NCBI RefSeq assembly: GCF_001957135.1
Contig: NZ_MPHK01000020.1
Span: forward strand, 537 to 64,536
Reading direction: 5' to 3'
DNA: 64,000 nt
Source: Shewanella sp. UCD-KL21
GTDB taxonomy: Bacteria; Pseudomonadota; Gammaproteobacteria; Enterobacterales; Shewanellaceae
Positions within the stretch are counted from its first letter, which is position 1. Each line of letters opens with the position of its first letter. Under the pieces are notes generated by a model. The model had not been told where the DNA came from. It ran no database searches and saw only the letters and a list, made by a program, of their open reading frames with translations. Positions 1 through 9,311 of the stretch are shown here, in pieces. A program made the translations under genes and the position numbers.

Positions 1-19
1 TGAGTGGTTTCTCTGTATA

Positions 20-95
<76 letters not shown>

Positions 96-134
96 TTATC
101 TTTCTTAACAGTGATAACACTATTAAATTAAATA

Positions 135-210
135 TGGTGCCCGAACCCGGAATCGAACCAGGGACACGAGGATTTTCAATCCTCTGCTCTACCGACTGAG
201 CTATTCGGGC
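135..210 (-). tRNA. tRNA-Phe (anticodon GAA)
   Basis: The minus strand gives a full 76-nt cloverleaf with a GCCCGA acceptor arm, D-arm AGCTCAGTCGGTAGAGC, anticodon loop TTGAAAA with anticodon GAA, T-arm GGTTCGATTCC and an encoded CCA. It decodes phenylalanine codons and is the promoter-proximal member of a Phe-Thr tRNA pair. Confidence 0.95.
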
Positions 211-649
211 AACTAACTAAGCGTTAGTTTACTACTTCAAACTGGGTGCTAACTTAGTAGTTAGAGCCTGTGTCGTTTGGAGTGCGCACATAGTATAGCG
301 ATGGTTTTAATCCTGCAAGTGCTTTTTTAAATGATTTTAATCGTTCGGCTAGTAAATGGCCAAACTGAGCGATTTTTTGCCTTTAATCGGTTTTTAATTC
401 TATTAATTCAGTTTAACTCCAGTTTATTGGCTGAAAATACGGCTATTAAAGCCCAATTACGGTGATTTTTAGCAGCTTTAATCGATTTCTCAAATTGAAC
501 GCTTACTTGAATACGACTGGCTGGGTTTAGTCAGGACTCAATTAGCCTAATGGTTCTATTTTATCGAATGGTTTTGGCTATTTTTAGCGGTATTCTTTTT
601 GTTTTTTGTCGATATAATCGTTTGCATAGATTTTGACAAGGACAGATTG
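211..649. other. intergenic region between divergent tRNA-Phe and cytochrome b561 genes
   Basis: This stretch should hold the minus-strand promoter of the tRNA pair and the plus-strand promoter of the cytochrome gene. A TATAAT hexamer at 613-618 is a possible -10 element for the cytochrome gene, but no good -35 is visible at the right distance. I see no credible gene in it. Confidence 0.4.
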
Positions 650-1201
650 ATGTTAGCAAATACAAAAAATGGCTATGGTTTAGTGAGTATTAGTCTCCAT
701 TGGTTAAGTGCATTAACCGTTATTGGGTTATTCGGCTTAGGTTTTTGGATGGTTGACCTGACTTATTACAGTAGTTGGTATAAAACCGCGCCGGATATTC
801 ACAAAAGTGTTGGCATTTTATTGTTACTGGCAACGCTAGTGCGATTAGTGTGGCGCTTAGGCTCTACGAAACCTCATGCAAAAAATAATCACAAGGCTTG
901 GGAGCAAACGGCGGCTAAGTGGGCTCATGGAATGCTTTATCTATTAATGTTGGCCATTATGGCGACAGGCTTTTTAATTTCAACAGCTGATGGCCGCGGA
1001 ATTTGGGTATTTGATTGGTTTGAAGTGCCGTCACTGGGCAGCTTTATTAACAACCAAGCAGATATTGCTGGCCTGGTTCATCAATATGCAGCCTATACAT
1101 TAATAGCCTTAGTCATTATTCATGCAGCAGGCGCGATAAAACACCAATTGATTGATAAGGATGGCACGTTATCAAGAATGCTAAAACCTGCCCCAAAATA
1201 G
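650..1201 (+). CDS. yceJ: cytochrome b561 family protein (YceJ-like)
   Basis: This 183-aa inner-membrane protein has four hydrophobic segments of the kind seen in small bacterial di-heme b561 cytochromes. Candidate heme-ligand histidines are His17 (SLHW), His51 (DIHK), one near residue 95 (AHG) and one near 160 (IIHAAG). In the family these proteins pass electrons between the quinone pool and periplasmic acceptors. I chose the ATG at 650 because AAGGA lies about nine bases upstream; a longer frame extends back to 599 without a ribosome site. The gene sits upstream of yceI, the same pairing as yceJ-yceI in Escherichia coli, and the two are probably functionally linked. The fold is clear, but the physiological partner is inferred only from this neighbourhood. 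Confidence 0.85.
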   Translation: MLANTKNGYGLVSISLHWLSALTVIGLFGLGFWMVDLTYYSSWYKTAPDIHKSVGILLLLATLVRLVWRLGSTKPHAKNNHKAWEQTAAKWAHGMLYLLMLAIMATGFLISTADGRGIWVFDWFEVPSLGSFINNQADIAGLVHQYAAYTLIALVIIHAAGAIKHQLIDKDGTLSRMLKPAPK

Positions 1202-1330
1202 TTTTAACACCTACAGCACTTGAATCGAGCCTGTAACTCGACGAGCTGTGATCACTCATTATTAGCTAGCACCACTTATTAGTACTCGAATACATCAATA
1301 ATATTGAATTTATAATAAAGGGAATGACCA

Positions 1331-1918
1331 ATGAAAAAGCAACTTTTAGCCACAGTATTATCTAGCGTTATCGGCGCTGCAATGTTACTACCATCAGTCG
1401 CTAATGCGGCCGATTATAAGATAGATACTCAAGGTGCCCACGCATCAATTCAATTTAAAGTAAATCATTTAGGCTATAGCTTTGTAGCGGGTCGTTTTAA
1501 TGATTTCAGTGGTGACTTTAGTTACGATGCGGCAAAAATTGCTGACACTAATTTGAATGTCACCATCAACACCAGCAGTGTTGACTCAAACCATGCTGAG
1601 CGTGATAAGCATTTACGCAGTGCTGACTTTTTAAATACTGGTGCGTTCTCTCAGGCGCAGTACACCTCGACCAGTGTTGAAGACCAAGGCAATGGCAAGA
1701 TATTGGTTAACGGTAATTTGACCTTAAACGGGGTGACTAAGCCTGTGGCTATTACCGCTGAATTTGTTGGTGAAGGCCAAGATCCTTGGGGTGGTTACCG
1801 TGCTGGCTTTATTGGTACCACAGAATTTGCCATGAAAGACTTCGGTTTTAAAATGGATTTAGGCCCAGCGTCTGCCAATGTTAGCCTAGATTTGGTTATT
1901 GAAGGGATTAAGCAATAA
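1331..1918 (+). CDS. yceI: YceI family periplasmic lipid-binding protein
   Basis: The 195-aa product begins with a typical Sec signal peptide ending near residue 26 (ANA before ADYK). The mature part matches the YceI lipocalin-like fold: an early HASIQFKVNHLGYS segment, then SNHAERDKHLRSADFLN and a C-terminal strand ending in DLVIEGIKQ. Family members bind isoprenoid or quinone-like lipids in the periplasm. The ATG at 1331 follows an AAAGGGAATG ribosome site. It lies 129 bases after the cytochrome b561 gene, as in E. coli, which suggests shared use of a quinone-like ligand. The gene ends at a strong terminator. Confidence 0.92.
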   Translation: MKKQLLATVLSSVIGAAMLLPSVANAADYKIDTQGAHASIQFKVNHLGYSFVAGRFNDFSGDFSYDAAKIADTNLNVTINTSSVDSNHAERDKHLRSADFLNTGAFSQAQYTSTSVEDQGNGKILVNGNLTLNGVTKPVAITAEFVGEGQDPWGGYRAGFIGTTEFAMKDFGFKMDLGPASANVSLDLVIEGIKQ

Positions 1919-1948
1919 CGTCTATTGAACAGGTTTACTAAAAACAAC

Positions 1949-1985
1949 AAAGCCGTCAATGATATTAGTCATTGGCGGCTTTTTA
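1949..1985 (+). terminator. rho-independent terminator after yceI
   Basis: A GCCGTCAATGA / TCATTGGCGGC hairpin (one wobble position) is followed directly by a T run. It may also serve the convergent minus-strand gene that ends at 1992. Confidence 0.85.
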
Positions 1986-1991
1986 TGATGA

Positions 1992-2864
1992 TTATTGTGC
2001 AGCTTTTAGAATAATACTGCCAAAAACATCAGCGTGTTTATAGCCGCGATTCATGTCGCCATTTAACGGCTTTATCGGGTGGGAGCCAATAAAGTTCTCT
2101 CTTTGTTTGGAGCCATCATTATCACAATAGGCCAGCATAAAACCCATTTGTTTATTGGCTTGTAAGCTAACGGCCGAAACCTGCTGCTTATCAAAAGCGC
2201 TTAAGCTGTCATTGTAACTGTCAGGGAATACCGTTATCGCCATTTCCCAATAGATTTTTTGAGGGTTAACAGGGTCTCTCGACCATGCTGTGGTGATATG
2301 ATCATTAAAGGTAGCGGCCTTTTTTTGCGTGGTAAAATCAGCTACTTGTTTATCTAATGCCACATGATAGGCAAAAGCATTATGGCTATATTGATGCTCG
2401 CCACCTGAGCCATCTTCATCAATAAACACCTCTACGGTGTCATCATCCCAATACAGCACGGTGGGATCAGCGGTTTGATCAAATAGCACATCATCAATCA
2501 CTTCAGTCAGAAGATAGAGCTTATTTTCACGCCAAAGCAGTTTATATTTGCCACTAAAATCATCGGCTGTTATTGCATCGCCGATGATCATTTGATCAAT
2601 AGGTTGCCACTTAGCTTGCTGCCAATCAGATTCATCTGCAATGCCATCAAGGGTAATGGCTTTATTAGCGTAGTTAACTTCAATAGGAGCATGAATATAT
2701 TCAGCAGATGTTTTGTTTGTGCTTGAAGCCGTATCAGCATTCGCCATTGAAGCAATTGCGGTGCAATTTAATGCCAACAGGCAGGGCAGTATTAGGCCTT
2801 TAAGTGAGGCGTTGGCCTTATGTTTATGGCTCGCTTTATTAGTTGGTTTTTCAGTGCAGTCCAT
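1992..2864 (-). CDS. exported CBM9-like carbohydrate-binding protein
   Basis: This 290-aa protein has an N-terminal hydrophobic stretch near residues 22-43 that looks like a signal peptide with a long polar n-region. The rest resembles the family 9 carbohydrate-binding beta-sandwich: a DGIADESDW start, then LYLLTEVIDDVLFD and YWDDDTVEVFIDEDG, and late WEMAITVFPDSY. Such proteins bind oligosaccharides at chain ends or act as sugar-sensing or surface proteins. It lies 142 bases downstream of the GH94-like phosphorylase on the same strand, so it may be the third member of that sugar-use operon or have its own promoter. I infer that it helps capture the glycan that the symporter and phosphorylase then process. 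The ligand is unknown. Confidence 0.7.
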   Translation of the reverse strand: MDCTEKPTNKASHKHKANASLKGLILPCLLALNCTAIASMANADTASSTNKTSAEYIHAPIEVNYANKAITLDGIADESDWQQAKWQPIDQMIIGDAITADDFSGKYKLLWRENKLYLLTEVIDDVLFDQTADPTVLYWDDDTVEVFIDEDGSGGEHQYSHNAFAYHVALDKQVADFTTQKKAATFNDHITTAWSRDPVNPQKIYWEMAITVFPDSYNDSLSAFDKQQVSAVSLQANKQMGFMLAYCDNDGSKQRENFIGSHPIKPLNGDMNRGYKHADVFGSIILKAAQ

Positions 2865-3006
2865 TGTCCAGTAAACTCCTAAAGTTTAAGTCTTAAAGTC
2901 AGTATTTTATAGAATCATTTATTATTGGGCATATTCACACGCTTTGACATTAGTCGAAAGCGTTATCTTAATCAGTAGCCCTAGGATGCTGATTTTTCAA
3001 CTTGCG

Positions 3007-5442
3007 TTATTCAGCCAGCAACACGCTGATGCTATAGCTTGTATTAGTGTTAGGGCTTGTATCTGTACTGAAGCTTGTATTAGTGCTGATAGCTAAAATA
3101 TGCTCACCTGCCGCGTTAGCCGGTAAGCTTTTACCGTTAACTAAAACCTGCTGGGATCTAACGTCTGCTCGCCTTTTTATTGATACATCCACAGTTGCGC
3201 CGCGAAAACGTCTGCTTACCTTTAGGCTAGGCCAGTGCTTTGGTAGTTGCGGTTTAATTTTTAAGCCGTCGCTGCAGCCTTTTAGGCCACAAAGTTGTTC
3301 GATGATAATGCGGTAAATCCAAGCGACGGTGCCAGTATTAAATAACTGGCTCGATTTACCCGCATCGTCAGGATATTGAAAATAAGCCCCGCGGTAATAG
3401 TTGGGAATAAACACGGGTAATTGACCACGGGTGAGCTCATTTTGCACATCTTCAGCAGTTATCATGGTTTGTAATAGTTCAAATGCTTGCTCTGTTTCGC
3501 CTTGTTCAAATAGGGCGTATATATAAAATGCCCCAGCATGATTATAAACAGAGCCATTTTCAGCGGTGCCAGGAAACTTTTGGGTTAGTCTGCCCACTTG
3601 CTCATCCATTTGGGTATAAGCGGGAGCTAGCATCATCATCCCAAAAGGTGTTTGTAATTGCTGCTTGATTTGCGGCTGCATCAGTGACCAGCGCTGATCA
3701 TTAACCGCGCCAGACAACATAGCAAAGCTCTGCGGGTTAAGATAAATGCGGCCTTGTTGATTATCGCTTACGCCAAAACAGTGACCAGCATCGGTAATAC
3801 CGCGGGCAAACCATTCACCATCCCAGCAATGCTCAATGACAGCATCATTCAATTGCGTTGCAAGTTGGCTAAATTTTGACGCCTTATTGTCGCAGGCCAT
3901 TTGCTGACAAACTTTTGCCCACAGTGTCATGCTGTAAGCACTTGCTAACGTCAACCAGCTTGAAATACCTAAGCCTTTATAGCCCACCATATTCATAGGA
4001 TCGCACCAATCGCCTTGGTTGATAAAGTTAAGGCCGCGGTTATCACGTTGAGAGAACAAGAACTCCAGCGCTAAATTGACGTGCTCCATCACCGAAAGCT
4101 TATCTTCACTGTTGGCAAAACCAATGGTTTGATTTAAGAAATCAAAGTCAGCGGTTTCATTTAAATATGCCTCAATACAAATCACTAGCCAGACACAATG
4201 ATCCGTGTGCGGGATTACATTGATGTATTTAAGCTCAGATTCTGGGTGCAATAAAATGCCATCCGGCATTTCACCATTGCGATGTTGCTGGGCGAGGGCG
4301 ACTTCAAAGGCGGCTTTGGCCTTGCTAGGGTTGATGTAAATCATTCCCATAGCATCTTGAAGGTAGTTTCTGGTTTGTGGATCAGTGCTTAATCGATTGA
4401 CATCGCCATGGTAAAACACCTGTCTTGGTAGCCAATGGTTGATGAAGTTATCAAGCTTAGGGGTGGATGATGAAAGGCTTAAACAGCCAGTTTCTCTATT
4501 AAGATACGCTTCGTATTCATCTTGGGCTTGAGTAAATTGCGCTGTTGAACTCAAATAACGCTGTTTTAACTTACTCGCTTGGTGAGCATCTTTTACCGGC
4601 GCAAAAACAAACTTTAATGCCACTGCTGGCTTGGCGTTATTGCTAGCGTCATCATAAGCGGCAAGCTTACGATTAAATTGCATTATCGCTGCAGGAGTTT
4701 GGTAATGAGCGGGCATGTTTTCTAGGCGGTTATTACTGATGGCCGTTGGGTTATGTAAACCGCCTTCGCCTTCAAAAACACTTTGACGGGTTTCGTAACT
4801 ATCAGGAGTTGTATCAGTTAGAAATACCGTGGTGTCTTTAAAGTCTTGTTGAACAAAGTATTGATCGACTTTTTGATAGGGGCTGATTGAGTGACATAAA
4901 ATTGCATTAAGTGAACTATCAAATTTTGCTGATTGATTCATCCACGACATATAGCCCACAGGAAAGTAGCTATAAACGCTGATATCTCGCGCCGTTTGAC
5001 TTAGGTTATCAATGGATAACTGCCATAGCTCTGCGGTATCTTCAGTGGCTAAGGTTAAGCTTAGTTTGCAGTGTAGGTTGAGGTGCTTAACTTGCCAACT
5101 GACTTGATGCTGGCTAACGATAAACTCAAATGATGCCAATGATTGCCTTACTGGCTCATAGGGCAATGAGAATAGCTCGTTAGTTTGGTTATCTTTTATA
5201 TAAAAAAATCGCCCAGGATGATGGCTAAAGTAGGCATGTTCTGGCTGCATAAAGGTTTTGGCTTCTAATGCAGGCCCATGGGCATATTTAGCAGGTTCTG
5301 GCTGCATAAATTGCGCAGTCGCAAAACCCCGACAATTCATTTGAATCATCATGTTTTTATTCCATAAAAAACCACAGGCTTTTGGCATAGTGGTTGGACT
5401 ATGCAAGCTGACGTTGCCATTTTTTTGATGGTAAGTAATCAC
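3007..5442 (-). CDS. GH94-like disaccharide phosphorylase (GH36-type glycosyl hydrolase domain)
   Basis: The 811-aa protein has the layout of inverting glycoside phosphorylases: an N-terminal beta-sandwich (to about residue 300), a linker, an alpha/alpha barrel (about 330-730) and a short C-terminal beta-sheet. Barrel motifs include RNYLQDAMG, HTDHCVWL and GDWCDPMNMVG; the Asp in the DWCD segment is at the place of the catalytic acid in cellobiose and chitobiose phosphorylases. There is no signal peptide, so it acts in the cytoplasm, splitting an imported disaccharide with phosphate to give a sugar 1-phosphate. The start is GTG with GAGGAA eight bases before it. The symporter gene ends 16 bases upstream, so they form an operon. 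The substrate cannot be read from the sequence; cellobiose, cellobionic acid and chitobiose are all possible. Confidence 0.75.
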   Translation of the reverse strand: MITYHQKNGNVSLHSPTTMPKACGFLWNKNMMIQMNCRGFATAQFMQPEPAKYAHGPALEAKTFMQPEHAYFSHHPGRFFYIKDNQTNELFSLPYEPVRQSLASFEFIVSQHQVSWQVKHLNLHCKLSLTLATEDTAELWQLSIDNLSQTARDISVYSYFPVGYMSWMNQSAKFDSSLNAILCHSISPYQKVDQYFVQQDFKDTTVFLTDTTPDSYETRQSVFEGEGGLHNPTAISNNRLENMPAHYQTPAAIMQFNRKLAAYDDASNNAKPAVALKFVFAPVKDAHQASKLKQRYLSSTAQFTQAQDEYEAYLNRETGCLSLSSSTPKLDNFINHWLPRQVFYHGDVNRLSTDPQTRNYLQDAMGMIYINPSKAKAAFEVALAQQHRNGEMPDGILLHPESELKYINVIPHTDHCVWLVICIEAYLNETADFDFLNQTIGFANSEDKLSVMEHVNLALEFLFSQRDNRGLNFINQGDWCDPMNMVGYKGLGISSWLTLASAYSMTLWAKVCQQMACDNKASKFSQLATQLNDAVIEHCWDGEWFARGITDAGHCFGVSDNQQGRIYLNPQSFAMLSGAVNDQRWSLMQPQIKQQLQTPFGMMMLAPAYTQMDEQVGRLTQKFPGTAENGSVYNHAGAFYIYALFEQGETEQAFELLQTMITAEDVQNELTRGQLPVFIPNYYRGAYFQYPDDAGKSSQLFNTGTVAWIYRIIIEQLCGLKGCSDGLKIKPQLPKHWPSLKVSRRFRGATVDVSIKRRADVRSQQVLVNGKSLPANAAGEHILAISTNTSFSTDTSPNTNTSYSISVLLAE

Positions 5443-5458
5443 TATTTAAATTCCTCAA

Positions 5459-6856
5459 TTACTCGCTTGCAGGCTCTGATTTATCAATAGGTTGATAAAG
5501 CGACTGGTTAATCTGGCGCATTTTTTGTTCATCTAAGCTGTAGTGTTTAACAACCCAAACCGCTAATAAGGCAAAGCCTGCAGGGATGATGGTATTGAGC
5601 AGTAAAATCCCCATTAACGAGTCGGGTGATTGCTGCTGATTTGCCACATAACCCATAGATGACAGCATCCAACCGATCATCGCGCCTGCAAAAGCGCCGC
5701 CTAATTTTTGCGAAAAGGCAGCTGCTGAAAAAATCATCGCGGTGGCGCGGCGGCCATTTTTATATTGTGAGTAATCAGCTGTATCGGCATACATAGAAAA
5801 TACCAACGGCGATTTAGGCCCTAAGCAAAATCCAATTAAGGCCTGCATAACAAACATCAAGGTAAGGTTGTGAGCTGGAATAAAGTAAAAGCCAGCCGAA
5901 AGTATGGCAACAATGGTCATTAAACCAATAAGCAGTGGGCGTTTATCAAAGTATTTGGTTAATAGAGGCGTAGAGGCGGCGCCTAGGGCAAGTGAGATCA
6001 TATAAACCGCGGTAAAGGTGCCAATGAGGTCTTCTCGGTTTACATAGTATTTAAAGTAAAAGGTGCCGGTACTGGCGCGTAAAGTAATGGTAAACATGAT
6101 GATTAATGCTAAAGAGAATAAAATCAGCCATGGCTTGTTATTGGTTAAATCGATGATGTCTTGTTTGATTGAGGTTTGTTGATTCGCTGGTGGCGCTATG
6201 CGCTCTTTAGTTGCAAAAAAAGTAAGGCAAAACAGCACCGCTGAAATAACTCCATAACAGGTCATGGTCAGTTGCCAGCCTAATGCCTCATTCCCCGCGC
6301 CAAGATAAGTAACTAATTCTGGCGTCAAATAAGCAACTAAAGTTCCGCCAGAAAAAGCACCGATAAATCTAAAACTGGTTAATGTGGTTCTTTCCTGACT
6401 ATTACTGGTGACAACCCCAAGTAATGCGCCATAAGGGACATTAATAAAGGTATACGCCAGCATCATAAAAATGTAAGTGCCATAAGCCCAAATCAACTTA
6501 CCATCATCACCTAAATCGGGCACTGTGAAGGTGAGTACACCAGCTGCAGCAATGGGAATAATGCCTAATATTAGATAAGGGCGAAATTTACCAAAGCGGC
6601 TGTTAGTTCTATCTGCGAGGGCGCCCATTAAGGGGTCAGATATCGCATCGATTATGCGAGTCACTAACATCATGGTGCCAACCGCGGCAGCAGAAATACC
6701 AAATACATCGGTGTAGAAAATAAATAAAAATACATCAAAAACACGCCAATAAAAGTTAGATGCCACATCCCCAAGGGCGTAACCGACTTTTTCTTTTAAG
6801 GATAACTTATCGTGTTTGACTGATGTGTCTTTTGCGCTGGTTGCTGATTGTTCCAT
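5459..6856 (-). CDS. GPH-family sugar:cation symporter (MelB/major facilitator type)
   Basis: The 465-aa product has about twelve hydrophobic segments and the signatures of the glycoside-pentoside-hexuronide symporters: KVGYALGDVASNFYW near the N-terminus, the DAISDPLMGALADRTNSRFGKFRPY loop after helix 2, and a late PKSPLVFSMYADTADYSQYKNGRRA segment. These carriers import glycosides with sodium or protons. The gene is the first of a minus-strand sugar-use operon and is preceded by a perfect LacI-type palindrome at 7008-7021. I infer that it imports the disaccharide cleaved by the downstream phosphorylase. The transported sugar is not determined. Confidence 0.85.
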   Translation of the reverse strand: MEQSATSAKDTSVKHDKLSLKEKVGYALGDVASNFYWRVFDVFLFIFYTDVFGISAAAVGTMMLVTRIIDAISDPLMGALADRTNSRFGKFRPYLILGIIPIAAAGVLTFTVPDLGDDGKLIWAYGTYIFMMLAYTFINVPYGALLGVVTSNSQERTTLTSFRFIGAFSGGTLVAYLTPELVTYLGAGNEALGWQLTMTCYGVISAVLFCLTFFATKERIAPPANQQTSIKQDIIDLTNNKPWLILFSLALIIMFTITLRASTGTFYFKYYVNREDLIGTFTAVYMISLALGAASTPLLTKYFDKRPLLIGLMTIVAILSAGFYFIPAHNLTLMFVMQALIGFCLGPKSPLVFSMYADTADYSQYKNGRRATAMIFSAAAFSQKLGGAFAGAMIGWMLSSMGYVANQQQSPDSLMGILLLNTIIPAGFALLAVWVVKHYSLDEQKMRQINQSLYQPIDKSEPASE

Positions 6857-7186
6857 AATCGTATTTATACCTTGATTGTAGCAATCTAACTTGAAGGTAT
6901 TACTTACAACGAACCCATTTATTGCCTTTAATTACATCATCTTCGCAGGGTTGATACCTAGTAAAGTGTAAGGCTTTAACATTTAGCACGCCTAAGCCAC
7001 ACCTTGGTGTAAGCGCTTACATTGTGGTTTTAATGTAAATTATTAATCATTTTTTGACCAGTATTAATTTAAATAAACTGAATATGATTTTAAAAAGTGA
7101 AGGGCAGAAGCGATTTATTTATGTGGGGTAAAGAGGGGAAGGCATTCAGCCCTTTACTATCAAAGGGCTGATTCATCGTTAGTAAA
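6857..7186. other. promoter region of the sugar-use operon
   Basis: This gap separates the minus-strand symporter gene from the minus-strand sulfotransferase gene. It holds the LacI-type operator described separately. The segment 7146-7170 has a short CCCTTTACTATCAAAGGG inverted repeat that could end sulfotransferase transcription, although its T-run is poor. I see no gene. Confidence 0.45.
7008..7021. promoter_or_regulatory. LacI-family operator (perfect palindrome)
   Basis: The 14-base palindrome TGTAAGCGCTTACA has the central CG and the flanking TGTAA/TTACA arms of LacI/GalR-family operators. It lies about 150 bases upstream of the symporter start on the minus strand. A weaker GTGTAAGGCTTTAACA stretch at 6966-6981 may be a second site. 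No LacI-family gene lies in the window. Confidence 0.75.
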
Positions 7187-8989
7187 CTATTTAAGCATCT
7201 CGTTTACTCGTATAACCTGAGCGCGGTAACCGGTTGCGAACATATCGTGACTGTTGATATTAATGCGCACAGCAGGCTTGGTTTCACCATAACGATGTTC
7301 AACTAAAATAGATTTAACTTTACCTGTAGTGTCATCCATTTTTAAGTTGCCGTAACCGCCACCTAAACCAAATAAACCAGCAGAGGCAAAGTAGCTCATC
7401 ATGCTGTCTTTATCTTGCTGATATTTAACGATAGACGTTACTGGTGAGTAGCCTTGATAACCCAATTCGTCTTTACCATATTGCCATATTTGGCTAACGG
7501 TTTTATTGGCCTCATCAATTTTGTATTCAACCGAGCGGGAGTATTTTTCATTGGCGAACATTGGCTGACCAAGGTGTCTGCCATCACCATTATCAAACAC
7601 GCTTAAAGTGCCTTTTTGCGGGATAAGATAAGCGGTATGTGACGTGTATGAAAAGTCAAAATCACTGCCACGGCAACGACCTTTTTCGTTACAGTTAATT
7701 TTATTACCTGCAGCATCTACTGGCGTGAGTAATTTATCTTGGAATTGTTCACTCCAGCCTTTTTCAGGGCCTAAAATCCATTTAACTTGTTTATCGCGAC
7801 CGATTTTAATAACTGCAGATTGATGACGAGAGCTAATAATGATGCTGTCATCTTTAGGGTCATAATCAATAGAGTTTACATGGACCCAATTACGGCCGGT
7901 TTCGACACCATGAATATCGCCATAAGGAGCATTTTTTAAATCTTCTAAGGTGGTTTGATGGCCAGCTTGATCAATATTCATATTCAAACAAACTGCGCCA
8001 GCATCAAGGGATAATAGCGCTGCATCACGCATAGGATCTAAAATACTATTAAGATCCCAGTAATCAACTAACTTACCTGTGTTATCAACCTCGATGATTT
8101 GATCGCGAATGGTGTTGACTAGCATGCCATCAGCGCGGCGATAATCTTTGGCGGCGGCGCGAATAAAGATATTACCATTGGCGGCTTCAATGCCTTCGTG
8201 TGAGGCATCGATAAAGTTTCCGGGTAGGCTATGTTCAGAAATCATTCTTCCCATTAATGACATTTTTTTCCAGCCTTGACCTTGCACCCATACCATGTTG
8301 CCATCTTTAGTGACATTCATGCCCATGGCGTAACCTGCAGTATCAAGGGAAGTTGAATTATGGGTGGTATAAGGGTTTAGGTACCAGCGAATATCACCTG
8401 CGGTATCGATAATGAAAAATCCCGGTTTACCATCCCAAGAAAACGCCCCAGGAGCCTCAAGGTTGTTATGGGCTAGTTGGCCGGTTTTTCCATCAGGATT
8501 TGTCCAGTTAACAAAATAAAGGCGGTCTTTAAAGTCGGCATCAACGTGTTCAACTTCTACAATGGGTGCTTTCGCCCACTGGCTTTCTGAAAAGCCCATA
8601 TCAATGTCTGGGGTTAGCATTTGATAGTCATGGCTCCGCTGCTTGCCGTTTTCTGTCCATTTAACAGTAAATGAATTCATAAATGCTGGGTATAAACCAA
8701 AGATTGGCACGCCACCTTCATCCATCACTCGCATATCATCTACTTGATAATTAATGCTAACGCCTGTTTCATCTTTAGCGTGAATGGTCACATCCACATC
8801 CGAGATAGTATGTCCGTTTAAGGTGACTAAAGCGGTAAGTGGGGCATTCTCATATGGGTTGTGAATAATATAACCTAATGGCGCATCTGCCACGGGTACG
8901 GGCTTCATCCCAGCAGGGGCGGCGGTAACATTAATGGCACAACACAGTATGGATAATGCAAATGTTGAGTAAAGAATAGGTTTAAGCAT
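7187..8989 (-). CDS. assT: periplasmic arylsulfate sulfotransferase
   Basis: The 600-aa protein starts with a signal peptide ending near residue 24 (VTAAPAG), so it acts in the periplasm. Next comes an N-terminal strand-rich domain (about 30-130) typical of ASST, then a six-bladed propeller. Candidate active-site elements match the family: HGVETGRNWVHVNSIDYD, ISSRHQSAVIKI and the later SYTSHTAYLIP, giving the conserved histidines and an arginine. The enzyme moves a sulfate group from one phenolic ester to another phenol through a sulfohistidine intermediate. No dsbL or dsbI homologues adjoin it, unlike in uropathogenic E. coli. It stands alone with its own promoter region, and its donor and acceptor are unknown. 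Confidence 0.85.
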   Translation of the reverse strand: MLKPILYSTFALSILCCAINVTAAPAGMKPVPVADAPLGYIIHNPYENAPLTALVTLNGHTISDVDVTIHAKDETGVSINYQVDDMRVMDEGGVPIFGLYPAFMNSFTVKWTENGKQRSHDYQMLTPDIDMGFSESQWAKAPIVEVEHVDADFKDRLYFVNWTNPDGKTGQLAHNNLEAPGAFSWDGKPGFFIIDTAGDIRWYLNPYTTHNSTSLDTAGYAMGMNVTKDGNMVWVQGQGWKKMSLMGRMISEHSLPGNFIDASHEGIEAANGNIFIRAAAKDYRRADGMLVNTIRDQIIEVDNTGKLVDYWDLNSILDPMRDAALLSLDAGAVCLNMNIDQAGHQTTLEDLKNAPYGDIHGVETGRNWVHVNSIDYDPKDDSIIISSRHQSAVIKIGRDKQVKWILGPEKGWSEQFQDKLLTPVDAAGNKINCNEKGRCRGSDFDFSYTSHTAYLIPQKGTLSVFDNGDGRHLGQPMFANEKYSRSVEYKIDEANKTVSQIWQYGKDELGYQGYSPVTSIVKYQQDKDSMMSYFASAGLFGLGGGYGNLKMDDTTGKVKSILVEHRYGETKPAVRININSHDMFATGYRAQVIRVNEMLK

Positions 8990-9311
8990 TGGTATACTCC
9001 TTTAACAATTTATGAGCGCAGTATACGTTGAGGCACTTGATAATAATGCTGTGTAACTAACAGAAAGTGTTATAAATTTTAATTTTGGTTAATAGCTCAC
9101 GAAATATGATTATTAACTAAAATTATGGAACTTTTGTGAAAAGGCTGTGTGGTAACAACTGCTTAAAGCTAACATGAAAGCTGATTACAATTGTGTCAAA
9201 ATGATGGGTGATTAGTGGTAATAAAAAAGCCTACTTTATATCAACTCGCCGTTAGCGGTTTTTAAAGTAGGCTCTTAAGTTAGTGAGACTCGCTAGGGGT
9301 TAGCGATTTAG
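8990..9311. other. intergenic region between assT and yggX
   Basis: This gap contains the yggX terminator near 9226-9274 and the upstream region of the minus-strand sulfotransferase gene. The rest is AT-rich. I see no gene or recognisable operator. Confidence 0.4.
9226..9274 (-). terminator. terminator of the mutY-yggX operon
   Basis: On the minus strand, AGCCTACTTTA and TAAAGTAGGCT form an 11-bp stem around a 27-base loop. The stem is followed by a T run (the A run at 9222-9228 on the plus strand). Confidence 0.8.

Noticed and set aside
2950..2975. Second LacI-type operator (CGAAAGCGTTATC) before the CBM9-like gene
   Set aside because: Only the central positions fit; the arms are not palindromic, so I could not support it.
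3047..3668. Plus-strand frames inside the phosphorylase gene
   Set aside because: They are antisense to a long, clearly coding gene and resemble no protein family.
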